A stretch of 64,000 nucleotides of DNA from Bacillus mycoides. GTDB lineage: Bacteria > Bacillota > Bacilli > Bacillales > Bacillaceae_G. Both the position numbers and the translations under genes were made by a program. The stretch lies in assembly GCF_001757995.1 (NCBI RefSeq), contig NZ_LXLV01000019.1:124001-188000 (forward strand), in the 5' to 3' direction. Positions 1 through 10,559 of this stretch are shown piece after piece (positions within the stretch are counted from its first letter, which is position 1; the number at the start of each line of letters is the position of its first letter). The notes beneath the pieces are model-generated. The model did no database searches, was not told where the DNA came from, and saw only the letters and a program-made list of their open reading frames with translations.

Positions 1-1
1 C

Positions 2-2269
2 GTAAGAAAAGAAGCGATGCGCGAAGAGATGGATGAGTTCGAAAACTACTGTTTAGCGTACGGTGTACAAGGGAAGAGATGGACTTCTGAAGATCCGTGG
101 ATGTATCGTCGTTATCGTTCTCTTGATGATGCGAGCGAAATGATAACAGACAGTGAACGTGAAATGGAAGAGAAAATCAATCGACTTCGCGACGTTGTAA
201 GAACACCAGTTATTCGCATGCAAAAAAGACTGAAGCGTGCTGGAACAGTTATGCAAATGTGCGAAGCGGTTTACTTATTTTTAGAAGAACTTGACGTTCC
301 GAAGAAGTTAGAAGCATTACGTATTCGTGCAGAAGAAAGTGGAGATTTCTTATTTGCGACAGACCATGAGCAAGTATGGGAAGAAGTGATGAGCCTTCTT
401 GATACGTTCGTTGAGATGCTTGGCGAAGAAAAAATGTCCCTGTCTATGTTTACTGATGTAATGACGACAGGTCTTGAAGCACTTCAATTTGCGAACATTC
501 CGCCGTCACTAGATCAAGTGTTAGTTGCTAATATTGATCATTCTAGATTATCAGATATTAAAGCGACGTTCATTATTGGAGTAAATGAAGGAGTGATTCC
601 AGCAGCGCCCATGGATGAAGGGATGCTTTCTGATGAGGAAAGAAATGTTCTCACCGCTGCAGGTATCGAATTAGCACCAACGACGAGACAGACTTTATTA
701 GAAGAACAGTTCGTTATGTATCAAATGGTGACGAGAGCATCTGAGAAGTTATACATTTCCTGTCCGCTTGCGGATGAAGAAGGAAAGACGTTACTTGCTT
801 CTAGTTTTATTAAGAAAATAAAAAGAATGTTCCCTGATGTGAAAGAATCATTTATTACGAATGACGTAAATGACTTATCACGTTCGGAACAAATCTCATA
901 CGTAGCAACGCCAGAAGTAACTTTGTCTTACGTAATGCAGCAACTGCAGACGTGGAAGCGATACGGATTTGAAGGCAATTTAGACTTTTGGTGGGACGTA
1001 TATAACTTCTACGTTACTTCAGATGAATGGAAGCAAAAAAGTAGCCGTGTGTTATCAAGTTTATTCTACCGAAATCGTGCACAGAAACTAAGTACAGATG
1101 TAAGTAGGGATTTATATGGAGATACAATTAAGGGAAGCGTTTCTCGTATGGAACTATTTAATCGCTGTGCGTACGCTCATTTTGCTCAGCACGGTTTATC
1201 GCTAAGAGAGCGTGATATTTTCAAACTTGATGCGCCAGATATCGGTGAGCTATTCCATGCAGCGCTGAAGAGAATTGCAGACAAGCTATTACGTGAAAAT
1301 CGTACTTGGGCGGATTTATCAATAAAAGAGTGTGAACATCTTTCTACTTTAGTAATAGAAGAAATTGCACCGTTATTACAAAGACAAATTTTATTAAGTT
1401 CGAACCGTCATTTCTATTTAAAACAAAAACTACAACAAATCATTTTCCGTACATCACTTATTCTTCGTGAACATGCGAAGTCGAGTGGCTTTGTACCAGT
1501 TGATTTAGAAGTACCGTTCGGTATGGGCGGGACTGGATCGCTTCCGCCAATGGAATTTGCGTTGCCAAATGGTGTGAAGATGGAAGTAGTTGGCCGTATT
1601 GACCGTGTTGATAAGGCGGAAGATGAGAGTGGTACGTTCCTTCGTATTATTGACTATAAATCAAGTTCGAAAGCGTTAGATTTAACAGAAGTGTATTACG
1701 GACTCGCACTTCAAATGTTAACGTATTTAGATGTTGTTACTGCAAATGCACATACGTGGATGAAAAAGGGCAGTACTGCATCACCGGCGGGTGTATTGTA
1801 TTTCCATATTCATAACCCGATTGTTGAGATGAAAGGCGATGCATCTGAAGAAGAAATTGAAAAAGAAATTTTAAAGAAATTTAAAATGAAAGGGCTCGTA
1901 CTAGGAGATGCTGACGTTGTTCGTTTAATGGATAATAAACTTTCAACAGGAAGCTCTGATATTATTTCTGCTGGTTTGAAAAAAGATGGTAGTTTTAGTG
2001 CGCGTTCTAGCATTGCAAGTGAACAAGAGTTTAACGTACTTCAAAAATATGTACACCACTCGTTTGAAAATATCGGAAAAGATATTACAGAAGGTGTTAT
2101 CGATATTGCTCCTTACAAAAAGGGGAATAAAGCGGCATGTACGTTCTGTAACTTCAAATCTGTTTGTCAATTTGATGAATCACTTGAAGATAACCAATTC
2201 CGTATGTTAAAAGATATGAAAGATAGCGAAGCAATGGAGAAAATTAGAGGGGAGGTTGGCGGAGAATGA
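2..2269 (+). CDS. addB: ATP-dependent helicase/deoxyribonuclease subunit B (AddB), 5'-truncated by window edge
   Basis: C-terminal part of AddB, the partner of AddA in the double-strand-break-resecting AddAB helicase-nuclease. The frame is open from the first bases, so the true start lies upstream. Counting from the Met at 17, the iron-sulfur cysteines are visible as FNRC near residue 380 and [10 protein letters not shown] near 707. The RecB-type nuclease core GRIDRVD...DYKSS sits near 530-548. The cysteines bracket the nuclease domain, as in the AddB family. The stop overlaps the addA start in an ATGA, so the two are translationally coupled. Family assignment is firm. Confidence 0.97.
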   Translation, partial: VRKEAMREEMDEFENYCLAYGVQGKRWTSEDPWMYRRYRSLDDASEMITDSEREMEEKINRLRDVVRTPVIRMQKRLKRAGTVMQMCEAVYLFLEELDVPKKLEALRIRAEESGDFLFATDHEQVWEEVMSLLDTFVEMLGEEKMSLSMFTDVMTTGLEALQFANIPPSLDQVLVANIDHSRLSDIKATFIIGVNEGVIPAAPMDEGMLSDEERNVLTAAGIELAPTTRQTLLEEQFVMYQMVTRASEKLYISCPLADEEGKTLLASSFIKKIKRMFPDVKESFITNDVNDLSRSEQISYVATPEVTLSYVMQQLQTWKRYGFEGNLDFWWDVYNFYVTSDEWKQKSSRVLSSLFYRNRAQKLSTDVSRDLYGDTIKGSVSRMELFNRCAYAHFAQHGLSLRERDIFKLDAPDIGELFHAALKRIADKLLRENRTWADLSIKECEHLSTLVIEEIAPLLQRQILLSSNRHFYLKQKLQQIIFRTSLILREHAKSSGFVPVDLEVPFGMGGTGSLPPMEFALPNGVKMEVVGRIDRVDKAEDESGTFLRIIDYKSSSKALDLTEVYYGLALQMLTYLDVVTANAHTWMKKGSTASPAGVLYFHIHNPIVEMKGDASEEEIEKEILKKFKMKGLVLGDADVVRLMDNKLSTGSSDIISAGLKKDGSFSARSSIASEQEFNVLQKYVHHSFENIGKDITEGVIDIAPYKKGNKAACTFCNFKSVCQFDESLEDNQFRMLKDMKDSEAMEKIRGEVGGE

Positions 2270-5200
2270 TAGAAAATTGGCCTCAGAAACCAGAAGGTAG
2301 TCAATGGACAGATGACCAGTGGAAAGCGGTTGTAGCGAACGGACGTGATATTTTAGTCGCAGCAGCAGCTGGATCAGGGAAAACAGCAGTATTAGTTGAA
2401 CGTATTATTAAAAAGATTATAAGTGAGGAAAATCCAGTCGATGTCGACCGCCTGCTCGTTGTAACATTTACGAATGCAGCGGCGCAAGAAATGAAAAATC
2501 GAATTGGGGAAGCATTAGAAAAAGTATTAATTGATGGGCCAGGTTCACAGCATATAAGAAAACAGCTTAGCTTATTAAATAAAGCTTCCATCTCTACAAT
2601 TCATTCATTTTGTTTACAAGTTATTAGAGGATATTATTACATGCTTGATGTCGATCCTCGTTTTCGTATTGCGAACCAAACAGAAAATGAGTTATTAAAA
2701 GAAGAAGTGCTAGATGACATATTAGAAGAAGAGTATGGAATCGAAGATAATAGTATTTTCTTTGAATTAGTTGATCGTTATACGAGTGACCGTAGTGACG
2801 ATGACTTACAACGAATGATTTTAGCGCTTCATACAGAATCAAGAGCGCATCCAAACCCGGAGAAGTGGCTTGATAAATTAGTAGAAGCATACGACGTTGA
2901 AGGAAAGACGATTGAAGATTTAGTGTACGCTTCTTACTTATTAGAAGATGTGAAGTTTCAGCTTGAAACAGCGGAAGAGCATATCCGTAAAGCGACTGGA
3001 CTCGCAATGCTTCCTGATGGTCCAGCACCCCGCGTTGAAACTTTACAAGCAGATTTAGCTTTACTTGGAACGTTATCATCAGCAGCTCGTGGGTCGTGGA
3101 TAAGCGTTTATGAAGCGATGCAAAATGTATCGTGGCAAACATTAAAGCGTATTAAGAAAAGTGATTATAACGAAGATGTTGTAAAACAAGTAGATTCTCT
3201 TCGTAATAAAGCGAAAGATGAAGTAAAGAAATTACAAGAAGAGTTATTTAGCCGCAGACCCGAAAGTTTCTTACGAGATTTTCAAGATATGCATCCTGTA
3301 TTAGAAAAACTCGTGAAGCTTGTAAAAGTATTTACAGAGCGTTTCCAAGCGATTAAACGAGATAAAGGAATGGTTGATTTCACAGATTTAGAGCATTTCT
3401 GTTTGCAAATTTTAAGTGAGCAAAGTGAAGACGGTGAAATGAAGCCGTCAGCGGTAGCACTTCAATATCGTAATAAATTTGCTGAAGTACTAGTCGATGA
3501 ATATCAAGATACGAATTTCGTACAGGAATCAATTATTAAATTCGTAACGAAAGATTCTGAGAGTGAAGGTAACTTGTTCATGGTAGGTGACGTGAAACAG
3601 TCAATTTATCGTTTCCGACTAGCAGAACCAGGACTATTTTTAGGGAAGTATAAACGCTTCACACAAGAAGGATTAGACGGCGGAATGAAGATTGACTTAG
3701 CGAAAAACTTCCGTAGTCGTCATGAAGTACTAGCAGGTACGAACTTCATCTTCAAACAAATTATGGGCGAAGAAGTTGGGGAAATCGATTACGACGCTGA
3801 CGCTGAATTAAAGCTAGGTGCTACCTATCCAGAAGGTGAAGATGTAGCGGCAGAGCTATTATGTATTCAGCAAACTGAAGAAGAAGTGCAAGACGGAGAA
3901 GAAGGTGCAGAAGTAGAAAAAGCACAGCTTGAAGCTCGTCTTATGGCGCAGCGTATTAAAGCAATGGTCGATTCAGGTTATGAAGTGTATGACCGAAAAA
4001 CTGATAGTATGCGCCCAGTACAATACCGTGATTTCGTTATTTTACTTCGCTCAATGCCGTGGGCGCCGCAAATTATGGAAGAGTTAAAACTACAAGGAAT
4101 TCCGGTATATGCTGACCTTGCGACTGGTTACTTTGAAGCGACAGAAGTAAATATTATGATGAACGTATTCCGCGTTATTGATAATCCGATGCAAGATATT
4201 CCGCTTGCAGCTGTACTTCGTTCGCCGATTGTTGGACTAAATGACGAAGAACTTGCGACGCTTCGTGCTCACGGAAAAAAAGGCTCGTTTTATGAAGTGA
4301 TGAGTTCATTCTTAAAAGGAGCACCACTTGAAGAAGAACAAGAACTGCATGAAAAACTAGAGTGGTTTTATAACTTACTTCAAGGGTGGCGTGAATTTGC
4401 ACGCCAACAATCACTTTCCGATTTAATTTGGAAAGTGTACGGTGAGACAGGCTATTACGACTTTGTCGGCGGCTTACCAGCTGGAAAACAAAGACAGGCA
4501 AACTTACGCGTACTATATGACCGCGCAAGACAATATGAAGCAACATCGTTTAGAGGACTATTCCGCTTTTTACGTTTTATTGAACGTATTTTAGAACGCG
4601 GTGATGATATGGGAACGGCGAGAGCTCTCGGTGAACAAGAAGATGTTGTGCGTATTATGACGATTCATAAAAGTAAAGGGCTAGAGTTCCCAGTCGTGTT
4701 TGTAGCTGGACTCGGTCGTCGTTTTAATACACAAGATTTGATGAAACGTTTCTTACTTCATAAAGATTTCGGTTTCGGTTCACAATTTATCGATCCTCGT
4801 AAACGAATTAAATATACGACATTATCGCAACTAGCGATTAAACGTAAAATGAAAATGGAATTAATTGCGGAAGAAATGCGCGTATTATACGTAGCTTTAA
4901 CGCGTGCGAAAGAGAAGTTAATTTTAATTGGAACAGTTAAGGATGCAAATAAAGAAATGGAAAAATGGCTTGATGCACGGGAACATGGGGAATGGTTATT
5001 GCCAGATTATATACGCGCTGGAGCGTCATGCTATTTAGACTGGATTGCACCTTCATTATATAGACACCGTGATAGTGAAATGCTTCTGGAATTAGGACAA
5101 GGAAATATTCCAGGTGAAATTTATGAATATAGTGCGAGCTGGAAAGTAGAAGTTGTTGAAGGAAAAGATCTACTTGCACCAGAACCAGTTCAAGAAGAGA

Positions 5201-5991
5201 AACAAGAGTTATTAGAAGCGCTTCGCGATAAAAAAGCTGTTCCGTTAGAAAGTGAACGGAAAGAAGAAGTGTACGATAGATTAATGTGGGAATACGGGTA
5301 TGAGGACGCGACATCTCACCGTGCGAAACAATCTGTTACAGAAATAAAGAGAAATTATCAATCTGAAGAAGGTAGCGATAACGCCTTTATTAAAAAACTT
5401 CGTGCACCAATTAAAACACGTCCGCGCTTTATGGAGAAAAAAGGACTAACGTACGCAGAGCGAGGGACAGCAGTCCATGCAGTTATGCAACATGTAGATT
5501 TGAAGAAACCAATTACAATTGAAGTTCTTCAAGAACAAATTGCAAGAATGGTAAATAAGGAATTATTAACATTCGAACAGGCTGAAGAAATAGCAATCGA
5601 AAAAGTGATCTCATTCTTTGAAAGTGACTTAGGTAAAAGGGTATTAGCAGCAAAAAGTGTTGAACGTGAAGTACCATTTACGATGATACTTTCAGCAGAA
5701 GAGGCATATCAAGATTGGCAAGGTAAGAGTGAAGAAACAATACTTGTCCAAGGGGTTATCGACTGCATGATCGAAGAGGAAGACGGAATTACTTTAATCG
5801 ACTTTAAAACAGATACGATTGAAGGAAAGTTCCCAGGCGGATTTGAACAAGCGAGACCAATTTTAGAAGACCGATACAAAGTACAGCTTTCACTATATGC
5901 AAAAGCACTCGAGAAAAGCTTAAAACATCCTGTGAAAGAGAAGTGTTTATACTTCTTTGATGGGAATCATGTTGTAAAGGTTGAGGAATAG
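2266..5991 (+). CDS. addA: ATP-dependent helicase/nuclease subunit A (AddA)
   Basis: A 1241-residue UvrD-family helicase with a C-terminal nuclease, the usual length for Bacillus AddA. The Walker A motif AAAGSGKT lies near residue 34, Walker B VDEYQDTN near 410, [11 protein letters not shown] near 443, and helicase motif [12 protein letters not shown] near 876. The nuclease motif LIDFKTDT lies near 1176. With AddB it unwinds and trims broken DNA ends up to a Chi site and loads RecA. The ATG overlaps the addB stop and follows a GGGGAGG-type ribosome binding site inside addB. Confidence 0.98.
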   Translation: MIENWPQKPEGSQWTDDQWKAVVANGRDILVAAAAGSGKTAVLVERIIKKIISEENPVDVDRLLVVTFTNAAAQEMKNRIGEALEKVLIDGPGSQHIRKQLSLLNKASISTIHSFCLQVIRGYYYMLDVDPRFRIANQTENELLKEEVLDDILEEEYGIEDNSIFFELVDRYTSDRSDDDLQRMILALHTESRAHPNPEKWLDKLVEAYDVEGKTIEDLVYASYLLEDVKFQLETAEEHIRKATGLAMLPDGPAPRVETLQADLALLGTLSSAARGSWISVYEAMQNVSWQTLKRIKKSDYNEDVVKQVDSLRNKAKDEVKKLQEELFSRRPESFLRDFQDMHPVLEKLVKLVKVFTERFQAIKRDKGMVDFTDLEHFCLQILSEQSEDGEMKPSAVALQYRNKFAEVLVDEYQDTNFVQESIIKFVTKDSESEGNLFMVGDVKQSIYRFRLAEPGLFLGKYKRFTQEGLDGGMKIDLAKNFRSRHEVLAGTNFIFKQIMGEEVGEIDYDADAELKLGATYPEGEDVAAELLCIQQTEEEVQDGEEGAEVEKAQLEARLMAQRIKAMVDSGYEVYDRKTDSMRPVQYRDFVILLRSMPWAPQIMEELKLQGIPVYADLATGYFEATEVNIMMNVFRVIDNPMQDIPLAAVLRSPIVGLNDEELATLRAHGKKGSFYEVMSSFLKGAPLEEEQELHEKLEWFYNLLQGWREFARQQSLSDLIWKVYGETGYYDFVGGLPAGKQRQANLRVLYDRARQYEATSFRGLFRFLRFIERILERGDDMGTARALGEQEDVVRIMTIHKSKGLEFPVVFVAGLGRRFNTQDLMKRFLLHKDFGFGSQFIDPRKRIKYTTLSQLAIKRKMKMELIAEEMRVLYVALTRAKEKLILIGTVKDANKEMEKWLDAREHGEWLLPDYIRAGASCYLDWIAPSLYRHRDSEMLLELGQGNIPGEIYEYSASWKVEVVEGKDLLAPEPVQEEKQELLEALRDKKAVPLESERKEEVYDRLMWEYGYEDATSHRAKQSVTEIKRNYQSEEGSDNAFIKKLRAPIKTRPRFMEKKGLTYAERGTAVHAVMQHVDLKKPITIEVLQEQIARMVNKELLTFEQAEEIAIEKVISFFESDLGKRVLAAKSVEREVPFTMILSAEEAYQDWQGKSEETILVQGVIDCMIEEEDGITLIDFKTDTIEGKFPGGFEQARPILEDRYKVQLSLYAKALEKSLKHPVKEKCLYFFDGNHVVKVEE

Positions 5992-6014
5992 AGAACAGAA
6001 AGGGGCTATAAAGA

Positions 6015-6293
6015 ATGGCGACGTTAAGAACTTGTGATCAAGGACACGAGTATTATAAAAGTAGCGATTGTCCAACTTGCCCAACCTGTGAGAAAGAGAG
6101 AAAGCCAAAAGAAGGCTTTCTTTCTCTTCTTTCAGCACCAGCAAGGCGAGCGTTAGAGCACCACGGAATAACGACTGTAGAAGAACTTTCAAAGTATAGT
6201 GAAAAAGAAATTTTGAAATTGCACGGTATGGGACCGGCATCTTTACCTAAATTGAGAGCGGCTTTAGAGGAAAAGGGATTATCATTTAAATAA
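6015..6293 (+). CDS. Small zinc-ribbon-like protein with RNA polymerase alpha-CTD-like helix-hairpin-helix domain
   Basis: A 92-residue protein. Residues about 7-25 carry four cysteines (CDQGHEY..., then CPTCPTC) that look like a small zinc-binding knuckle. Residues about 40-92 resemble the C-terminal domain of RNA polymerase alpha or a helix-hairpin-helix fold (GITTVEELSKYS, then LHGMGPASLPKL). It lies 23 bp after addA with AAAGGGG upstream and is probably cotranscribed; a strong terminator follows. Binding to DNA or to transcription complexes is inferred from the fold only. The specific function is unknown. Confidence 0.8.
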   Translation: MATLRTCDQGHEYYKSSDCPTCPTCEKERKPKEGFLSLLSAPARRALEHHGITTVEELSKYSEKEILKLHGMGPASLPKLRAALEEKGLSFK

Positions 6294-6297
6294 AGAA

Positions 6298-6343
6298 AAA
6301 CGAATCATTAGTGGGGAGTAGCATCTTCACTAATGATTCGTTT
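6298..6343 (+). terminator. Terminator after addBA operon
   Basis: A perfect 16-bp stem (AAACGAATCATTAGTG with its complement) around a 14-nt loop, ending in TTTATATAAT. It closes the addB-addA-6015 transcription unit. Confidence 0.8.
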
Positions 6344-6509
6344 ATATAATCGGTATGAATTAGCTGGATAGAGCGTATAACGAACTCTCATTTTGAAAAT
6401 CTTAAATCGATGGACGAAACGATTTAAAAGATGGATTTATGAAGTGTAGAGAACTTGATAAAGAATATAAGTGAATTGATTATAATATTAAGGAAGGAAG
6501 TGCAACACT

Positions 6510-7218
6510 ATGGATTTCGAAACAGTTATGCAAGAGCTTGAAGCCCTCGGTAAGGAACGAACTAAAAAAATATTACATATCCAATGGTGCAAAGGAGCCA
6601 CTTTTTGGTGTAGCTACAGGTGCTATGAAACCAATCGCAAAGAAAATAAAAATAAATCAAAGTTTAGCTGACGAGCTTTATGCCACAGGTAACTACGATG
6701 CGATGTACTTTGCAGGCATTATCGCAGACCCAAAAACTATGAATGAATCGGATTTTGATCGTTGGATGGACGGAGCGTACTTTTATATGCTGTCCGATTA
6801 TGTGGTGGCAGTAACTTTATCTGAATCAGATTTTGCACAAGACGTTGCTGATAAATGGATTGCAAGCGGTGACGAGCTGAGAATGTCAGCGGGCTGGAGT
6901 TGCTACTGTTGGCTTTTAGGAAATCGAAAAGACAATGAATTTTCCGAAAGCAAGATTTCCAATATGCTTGAAATTGTGAAAAATACGATTCACGATGCGC
7001 CAGAACGAACGAAATCTGCTATGAATAATTTTTTAAACACCGTGGGAATTTCATATGTGCCGCTACATGAAAAGGTAGTTGAAACCGCGAAGGAAGTAGG
7101 TATAGTAGAACTAAAACGGGACAAGAAGAAAAGTAGTTTTCTAAATGCTTACGAAAGTATTCATAAAGAACTTGATAGGGGAAGACTGGGATTCAAACGT
7201 AAATATGTAAGGTGCTAA
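6510..7218 (+). pseudogene. DNA alkylation repair protein (AlkD-like), frameshifted near its start
   Basis: The ATG at 6510 has a good ribosome binding site (AGGAAGGAAG) and opens MDFETVMQELEALGKERTKK. It then leaves frame in a run of seven A at 6564-6570. Removing one A gives ...RTKKYYISNGAKEPLFGV and joins the long frame that ends at 7218, for about 235 residues in all. The body has the all-alpha HEAT-like character of AlkD-family glycosylases that remove alkylated bases (SAGWSCYCWLLGN, then a basic tail GFKRKYVRC). Either the gene is broken, or the run carries a sequencing error, or it is decoded by slippage. A TTG at 6538 would give a slightly shorter in-frame product but has no clear ribosome binding site. 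Confidence 0.8.
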
Positions 7219-7347
7219 AAATTAGGATTCTGAAATTCTGTAAAATATTCAACTTTTGTATAAATACATCTATTCCTTTATTCTAGAAAAGGACGCTATT
7301 TTTTGAATAAAACTTAGATTTTCAAATGACTTTATTGCTATAAATTT

Positions 7348-7375
7348 AACCCCGTCCTAAATTTAGAACGGGGTT
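7348..7375. terminator. Terminator-like 28-bp near-perfect palindrome
   Basis: AACCCCGTCCTAAATT and its complement form a stem with one mismatched pair. It lies between the AlkD remnant and the next gene. The T-run after it is poor, so it may be a weak or bidirectional terminator. Confidence 0.5.
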
Positions 7376-7487
7376 GTGCTTGTTTGAGCTTTTAAAATAT
7401 AATAAATTTATTTTCATTTTATAAAGAGAGTAAATATCATAAGAGGTATATATCTGTGTGGAAATAAACAATTGAAGGGGAATGTGC

Positions 7488-7973
7488 ATGGATCCCATTA
7501 AAGAGAAATTAGATTTATTACGTAATGAAATAAAAGATATGGGTGGTATAATCGATTTAGATTGGTGCGATAGATTGTTATACCCTTATTATAAACACTT
7601 TAATGATAGTAAATTGAGATATCGATCAGGTTCATTGTTAGCATTTTGGGGAATTCTCCTAGAGTGGGAAGATGAAAGTGGGTTTCCATTTTATACAGGC
7701 ACTCAGGAGTATGATTGTCATCATTTTGATATGTATTTAAAGGGATTTCTAAAGTACGCTCCTAAGATTGAGAGGCAATTTCCGAATATTTATCTTGTTA
7801 TTGTTGGATCACTGATGGAGTTGGATGAAAGAGAAAGATGGGAAAGTGAATTTCCTAACATATGTAAGGAGTTATTCGATGCTGTTAGGGAGGAACTGTT
7901 CCATACTGATGTTACACAGATAAATGATGAGACATATCAAAATGCATATAAAGAAGGAAGAATGCTATATTAG
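7488..7973 (+). CDS. Hypothetical protein, acidic and aromatic-rich
   Basis: About 161 residues, not recognised. The start at 7488 is preferred because AAGGGG ends 7 nt upstream; the in-frame ATG at 7482 lies almost on top of that site. The protein is soluble, with no signal or membrane segment, and has many W/Y/F residues (SLLAFWGILLEWEDESG) and a high acidic content. This composition is common in immunity proteins of polymorphic toxins, but no toxin gene is adjacent, so that is only a guess. It stands alone between two terminators. Confidence 0.65.
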   Translation: MDPIKEKLDLLRNEIKDMGGIIDLDWCDRLLYPYYKHFNDSKLRYRSGSLLAFWGILLEWEDESGFPFYTGTQEYDCHHFDMYLKGFLKYAPKIERQFPNIYLVIVGSLMELDERERWESEFPNICKELFDAVREELFHTDVTQINDETYQNAYKEGRMLY

Positions 7974-8010
7974 AAGAATATAAGCTTGAATTAAAATTAT
8001 CTTTAATAGA

Positions 8011-8060
8011 AGAAACAGCCCTAGCTCTACACAATATAGAGATAAGGCTGTTTCTTTTTT
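8011..8060. terminator. Bidirectional terminator between 7488 gene and gerPF
   Basis: AGAAACAGCC pairs with GGCTGTTTCT, with extra CTCT/AGAG pairing inside and TTTTTT on the plus side. It serves the converging plus-strand gene and the minus-strand gerP operon. Confidence 0.75.
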
Positions 8061-8274
8061 ACGCTGTTCCAATTTGATCTTGGTCTGCAACGTCCGAATC
8101 GAATGTATTCGTTGCACTCACTCCGCTAAAAGTATTGACGACAAATCCAACATTGGAAGCTCCAGACCCGTTATAAGCTTTCGTATTTTCTTTTGGAGAC
8201 ACGTTGTAAAAATCTCCTAAGTTGAAAGAGCCATTACTGTTTTGAACGACGAGATTTCCTACAACCGAAGGCAT
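8059..8274 (-). CDS. gerPF: Spore germination protein GerPF
   Basis: Last gene of the gerP operon, 71 residues starting MPSVVGNLVVQNSNG. It has the GerPA/GerPF pattern of a short beta-rich N-terminus, a glycine/asparagine-rich middle (NGSGASNVGFVVNTFSGVS) and a C-terminus ending DSDVADQDQIGTA. The ATG at 8274 has AGGTGG upstream; the longer frame begins three codons earlier. GerP proteins are made in the mother cell and let germinants pass the coat to reach the inner-membrane receptors. It is a paralogue of GerPA at the other end of the operon. Confidence 0.95.
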   Translation of the reverse strand: MPSVVGNLVVQNSNGSFNLGDFYNVSPKENTKAYNGSGASNVGFVVNTFSGVSATNTFDSDVADQDQIGTA

Positions 8275-8316
8275 ACCATCCACCTACTTTGCTAAGCTTT
8301 TTAATTACTATATGAA

Positions 8317-8703
8317 TTATTTAGAGGAAGGTTCATCAGTAATAAATTGGCGAATTTGTAGCGTGCGAGAATTATTAAAAACATAGTCAACATTGCCGAT
8401 TTGGAAGCACGCGGAATTTAGAAGTGTTCGCAAGTGAACATCATTTACTTCAATAAAAGGGCACTCATTTACAATATTCATTCTTACATCTGTTGTTCGC
8501 TTTGGAATTGTAATGTGTTCATCTGTAAAGATTTCAAACGCATCAAAACGACCTTCACCTTTTATATAACAAGGGATTTCTCGATGAACGATAAGCGCTC
8601 TATTTTTTAATTCTATTTGATTAGCATCCCCGACCTGGAAGACGGCTGCAACACCCATAGAAATGATAGAAACATTTTGTACAATTGAAGTATGACGGAG
8701 CAT
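8317..8703 (-). CDS. gerPE: Spore germination protein GerPE
   Basis: 128 residues starting MLRHTSIVQNVSIISMG. It contains two QxGDxN/QIGNVD-type motifs (AAVFQVGDANQIE, then ACFQIGNVDYVF), the signature shared by small GerP proteins. The start at 8703 is chosen because GAGGAGAGG lies 6 nt upstream; a longer TTG-initiated frame would run through that site. It begins 14 nt after the gerPD stop. Its role in coat permeability to germinants is known from B. cereus and B. subtilis gerP mutants. Confidence 0.93.
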   Translation of the reverse strand: MLRHTSIVQNVSIISMGVAAVFQVGDANQIELKNRALIVHREIPCYIKGEGRFDAFEIFTDEHITIPKRTTDVRMNIVNECPFIEVNDVHLRTLLNSACFQIGNVDYVFNNSRTLQIRQFITDEPSSK

Positions 8704-8717
8704 AATTTTTCCTCTCC

Positions 8718-8912
8718 TCAACCTGGAGTCGGAGGAACATCTGTTACTAATGGTACAAATGGCCCCTCTGTAACGGATTCGAATGGCGTATCAAGAATTG
8801 AAGAAAGGATGAGAAGGTTAGCATCTCCAATTAAAAATAATGCGGAAGAAGAAACCCCGTTCATTTTAATCTGTCCTACTTTTAACTCACGGTTCACAAC
8901 ATTTAAATTCAT
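8718..8912 (-). CDS. gerPD: Spore germination protein GerPD
   Basis: 64 residues, MNLNVVNRELKVGQIKMNG, with the short FLIGDANLL motif typical of the small GerP proteins and a proline-rich tail (VPPTPG). The ATG is preceded by AAAGGAG at normal distance. It lies six bases downstream of gerPC in the operon order A-B-C-D-E-F. It is a coat-localised component needed for normal nutrient germination. Confidence 0.92.
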   Translation of the reverse strand: MNLNVVNRELKVGQIKMNGVSSSALFLIGDANLLILSSILDTPFESVTEGPFVPLVTDVPPTPG

Positions 8913-8918
8913 ACATAC

Positions 8919-9533
8919 TTACTCCTTTCGGAAATTGCCCGGTATGTGTTGAATAAAGGAAAGGAAGGCTTTGTCAATATCTTGTTTCATCGCTTGAATA
9001 ATGACGTCTCGTAAATAATCGGGATCTGTGGAAATACCCTCATACGATTGAACTTGTGACAAATAATACGGAAGTCTATGTTCCATCTGTTTTTTTATGT
9101 CATCCACCATCATTTGTCGATACATCTCATCAAGCGGCGTTCTCTCTTCTTGTTCAAAATGGAGAATTCGACTATATGCTTCTTCATCTAAATAGCGATG
9201 CATTTCTTGAAGGATACCTTGATAAAAGTCTGGATTTATTTCTGTTTCAGGATTTACTTTTAGTGTTTCTGTATCTACTTGAAAATCTTCAATTTGTTGC
9301 TCTTTTGTTGAAAATGGATTCAAGCCAATATTTAAAGTGCCGTTTAAATTCTCTACTTTTAATTGATCAAATTTATATTCCACTTTTCCTATAGAAGAGG
9401 AGGGACGACTTTTTAACTCATTAAGCTCTTCTTGTAGTAGGCGAACTTGCTCTTCAAGATTTAGAATAGTTTGCTGCTGTATTTGGAGAGCTTGCTGAAG
9501 TTGGTGTAGGTAAGTGTATATATCTTGATTCAT
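8919..9533 (-). CDS. gerPC: Spore germination protein GerPC
   Basis: 204 residues from MNQDIYTYLHQLQQALQ, matching the usual GerPC length. The N-terminus (about residues 8-45) is a glutamine- and leucine-rich coiled coil; the rest is a conserved acidic domain. The ATG at 9533 follows AAAGGAGGT by 8 nt, whereas the longer TTG frame from 9554 contains this site and is rejected. It is the largest GerP protein and the only one with a clear coiled coil, so it may organise the others. That last point is inference. Confidence 0.94.
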   Translation of the reverse strand: MNQDIYTYLHQLQQALQIQQQTILNLEEQVRLLQEELNELKSRPSSSIGKVEYKFDQLKVENLNGTLNIGLNPFSTKEQQIEDFQVDTETLKVNPETEINPDFYQGILQEMHRYLDEEAYSRILHFEQEERTPLDEMYRQMMVDDIKKQMEHRLPYYLSQVQSYEGISTDPDYLRDVIIQAMKQDIDKAFLSFIQHIPGNFRKE

Positions 9534-9597
9534 TTTGTGAAACCTCCTTTTCAATAGGGAGGGTATATTAATGCTATATATTTATGATAAGGATGGT

Positions 9598-9804
9598 CTA
9601 AGAAGAACTAGTTGAAGGTTTAATAGAAATAATTTGTCCTTTCGCATGTAAAGGGCGAAGAGGTTCTGTAAATCCGCCAGAATTTGAGAATTTAGAAAGA
9701 GCCTTAATACTACCTGCAGTTCCAATTTGAAAAACGGAAGAGGTCGTAATGCTATCGATTCTAATGCTGTTAATGATGATACTTTGGTTCACATAAAAAT
9801 TCAA
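9598..9804 (-). CDS. gerPB: Spore germination protein GerPB
   Basis: 68 residues, MNFYVNQSIIINSIRIDS, with the SSVFQIGTAGSIK motif common to GerP small proteins and a serine-rich end. It starts with TTG at 9804, placed 8 nt after a strong AAAGGAGG. No ATG is available in this part of the frame. It is the second gene of the operon, 14 bp after gerPA. Confidence 0.93.
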   Translation of the reverse strand: MNFYVNQSIIINSIRIDSITTSSVFQIGTAGSIKALSKFSNSGGFTEPLRPLHAKGQIISIKPSTSSS

Positions 9805-9818
9805 TGCAATCGCCTCCT

Positions 9819-10040
9819 TTAGCTCGAACCGATTATTGCTTGATCAATTACATCTGAATCATTGACAGTCGTTGAGCTTTGATAATTGTAGACAGAGACG
9901 TTATCCCCAACGTTAAATGAACCGGCTCCGGCAAAAGCGCGTGAATAACTAATAGGCCTAATCGCAAATACATCTCCAATATGAAAAATACCACTTGATC
10001 CAATATTAACGATACGAATATGTCCGACCATAGCTGGCAT
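9819..10040 (-). CDS. gerPA: Spore germination protein GerPA
   Basis: First gene of the operon, 73 residues starting MPAMVGHIRIVNIGSSG. It has a SGIFHIGDVFAIRP motif, a glycine-rich centre (AFAGAGSFNVGDNVS) and the VIDQAIIGSS end, closely parallel to GerPF. The ATG at 10040 has GAAAGGTG upstream. A sigma-K-like promoter precedes it, as expected for late mother-cell expression. Confidence 0.95.
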   Translation of the reverse strand: MPAMVGHIRIVNIGSSGIFHIGDVFAIRPISYSRAFAGAGSFNVGDNVSVYNYQSSTTVNDSDVIDQAIIGSS

Positions 10041-10077
10041 ACAAAACACCTTTCATTTTTAAAATTTTCTTTTCTAC

Positions 10078-10108
10078 TATTGTATGGGCGTTTTCAATAA
10101 AATGTGTC
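10078..10108 (-). promoter_or_regulatory. Sigma-K-type promoter of gerPA-F
   Basis: On the minus strand, ACAC is followed by 17 nt and then CATACAATA, an exact fit to the sigma-K -10 pattern CATAnnnTA. It lies about 40 bp upstream of gerPA. Mother-cell late control of gerP is known in Bacillus; the promoter itself is read from sequence. Confidence 0.75.
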
Positions 10109-10136
10109 CTTTTTTGAAATAAAAGAAACACATACG

Positions 10137-10316
10137 TTATTGCGTATGTGTTTCGAACATTTGAGTGTGTGTGCAATCTGTATGTATAGGCCAAACAACA
10201 TTTAAGAGCCTGTCCAGTTCTTGGCTACAATCCACTGTTTTTTGAGAAGTCATTCCGTAGCGTTCAGCAAAATAGATCATTTTTTCGCGTTTTTTTTCGA
10301 TAGCTTGCTCAAACAT
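10137..10316 (-). CDS. Spo0E-family aspartyl-phosphate phosphatase (YisI-like)
   Basis: About 59 residues with the SQELDRLLN motif that defines the Spo0E/YisI/YnzD phosphatases, which dephosphorylate Spo0A~P and so delay sporulation. A helix (EQAIEKKREKMIYFAERYG) precedes the motif, giving the helical hairpin of the family. The start at 10316 is preferred because ATGGAG lies 9 nt upstream; an upstream ATG at 10331 has only a GAGAG touching it. In B. subtilis yisI also neighbours gerP. Its exact signalling input is not visible. Confidence 0.85.
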   Translation of the reverse strand: MFEQAIEKKREKMIYFAERYGMTSQKTVDCSQELDRLLNVVWPIHTDCTHTQMFETHTQ

Positions 10317-10559
10317 TGAAATCGGCTCCATCTCTCAATAAATTTTATGTATATATGTAGTACATATTATACAAAAATTCCATAAAAAAGAAACACCTTC
10401 GCCAAAAAAAGTATAATTTCTACATTTTATGTCAAATGAAGGGTGAGGAACGAATGTAAGAAGGGAGGAATATTGTAAAAATTAGCGTGCGTGAGAAGGT
10501 TTTTTTCTTAAGGATGCGAATACAATTATAGGGTATGAGTTTTAGGATGGAGAGTGGGA

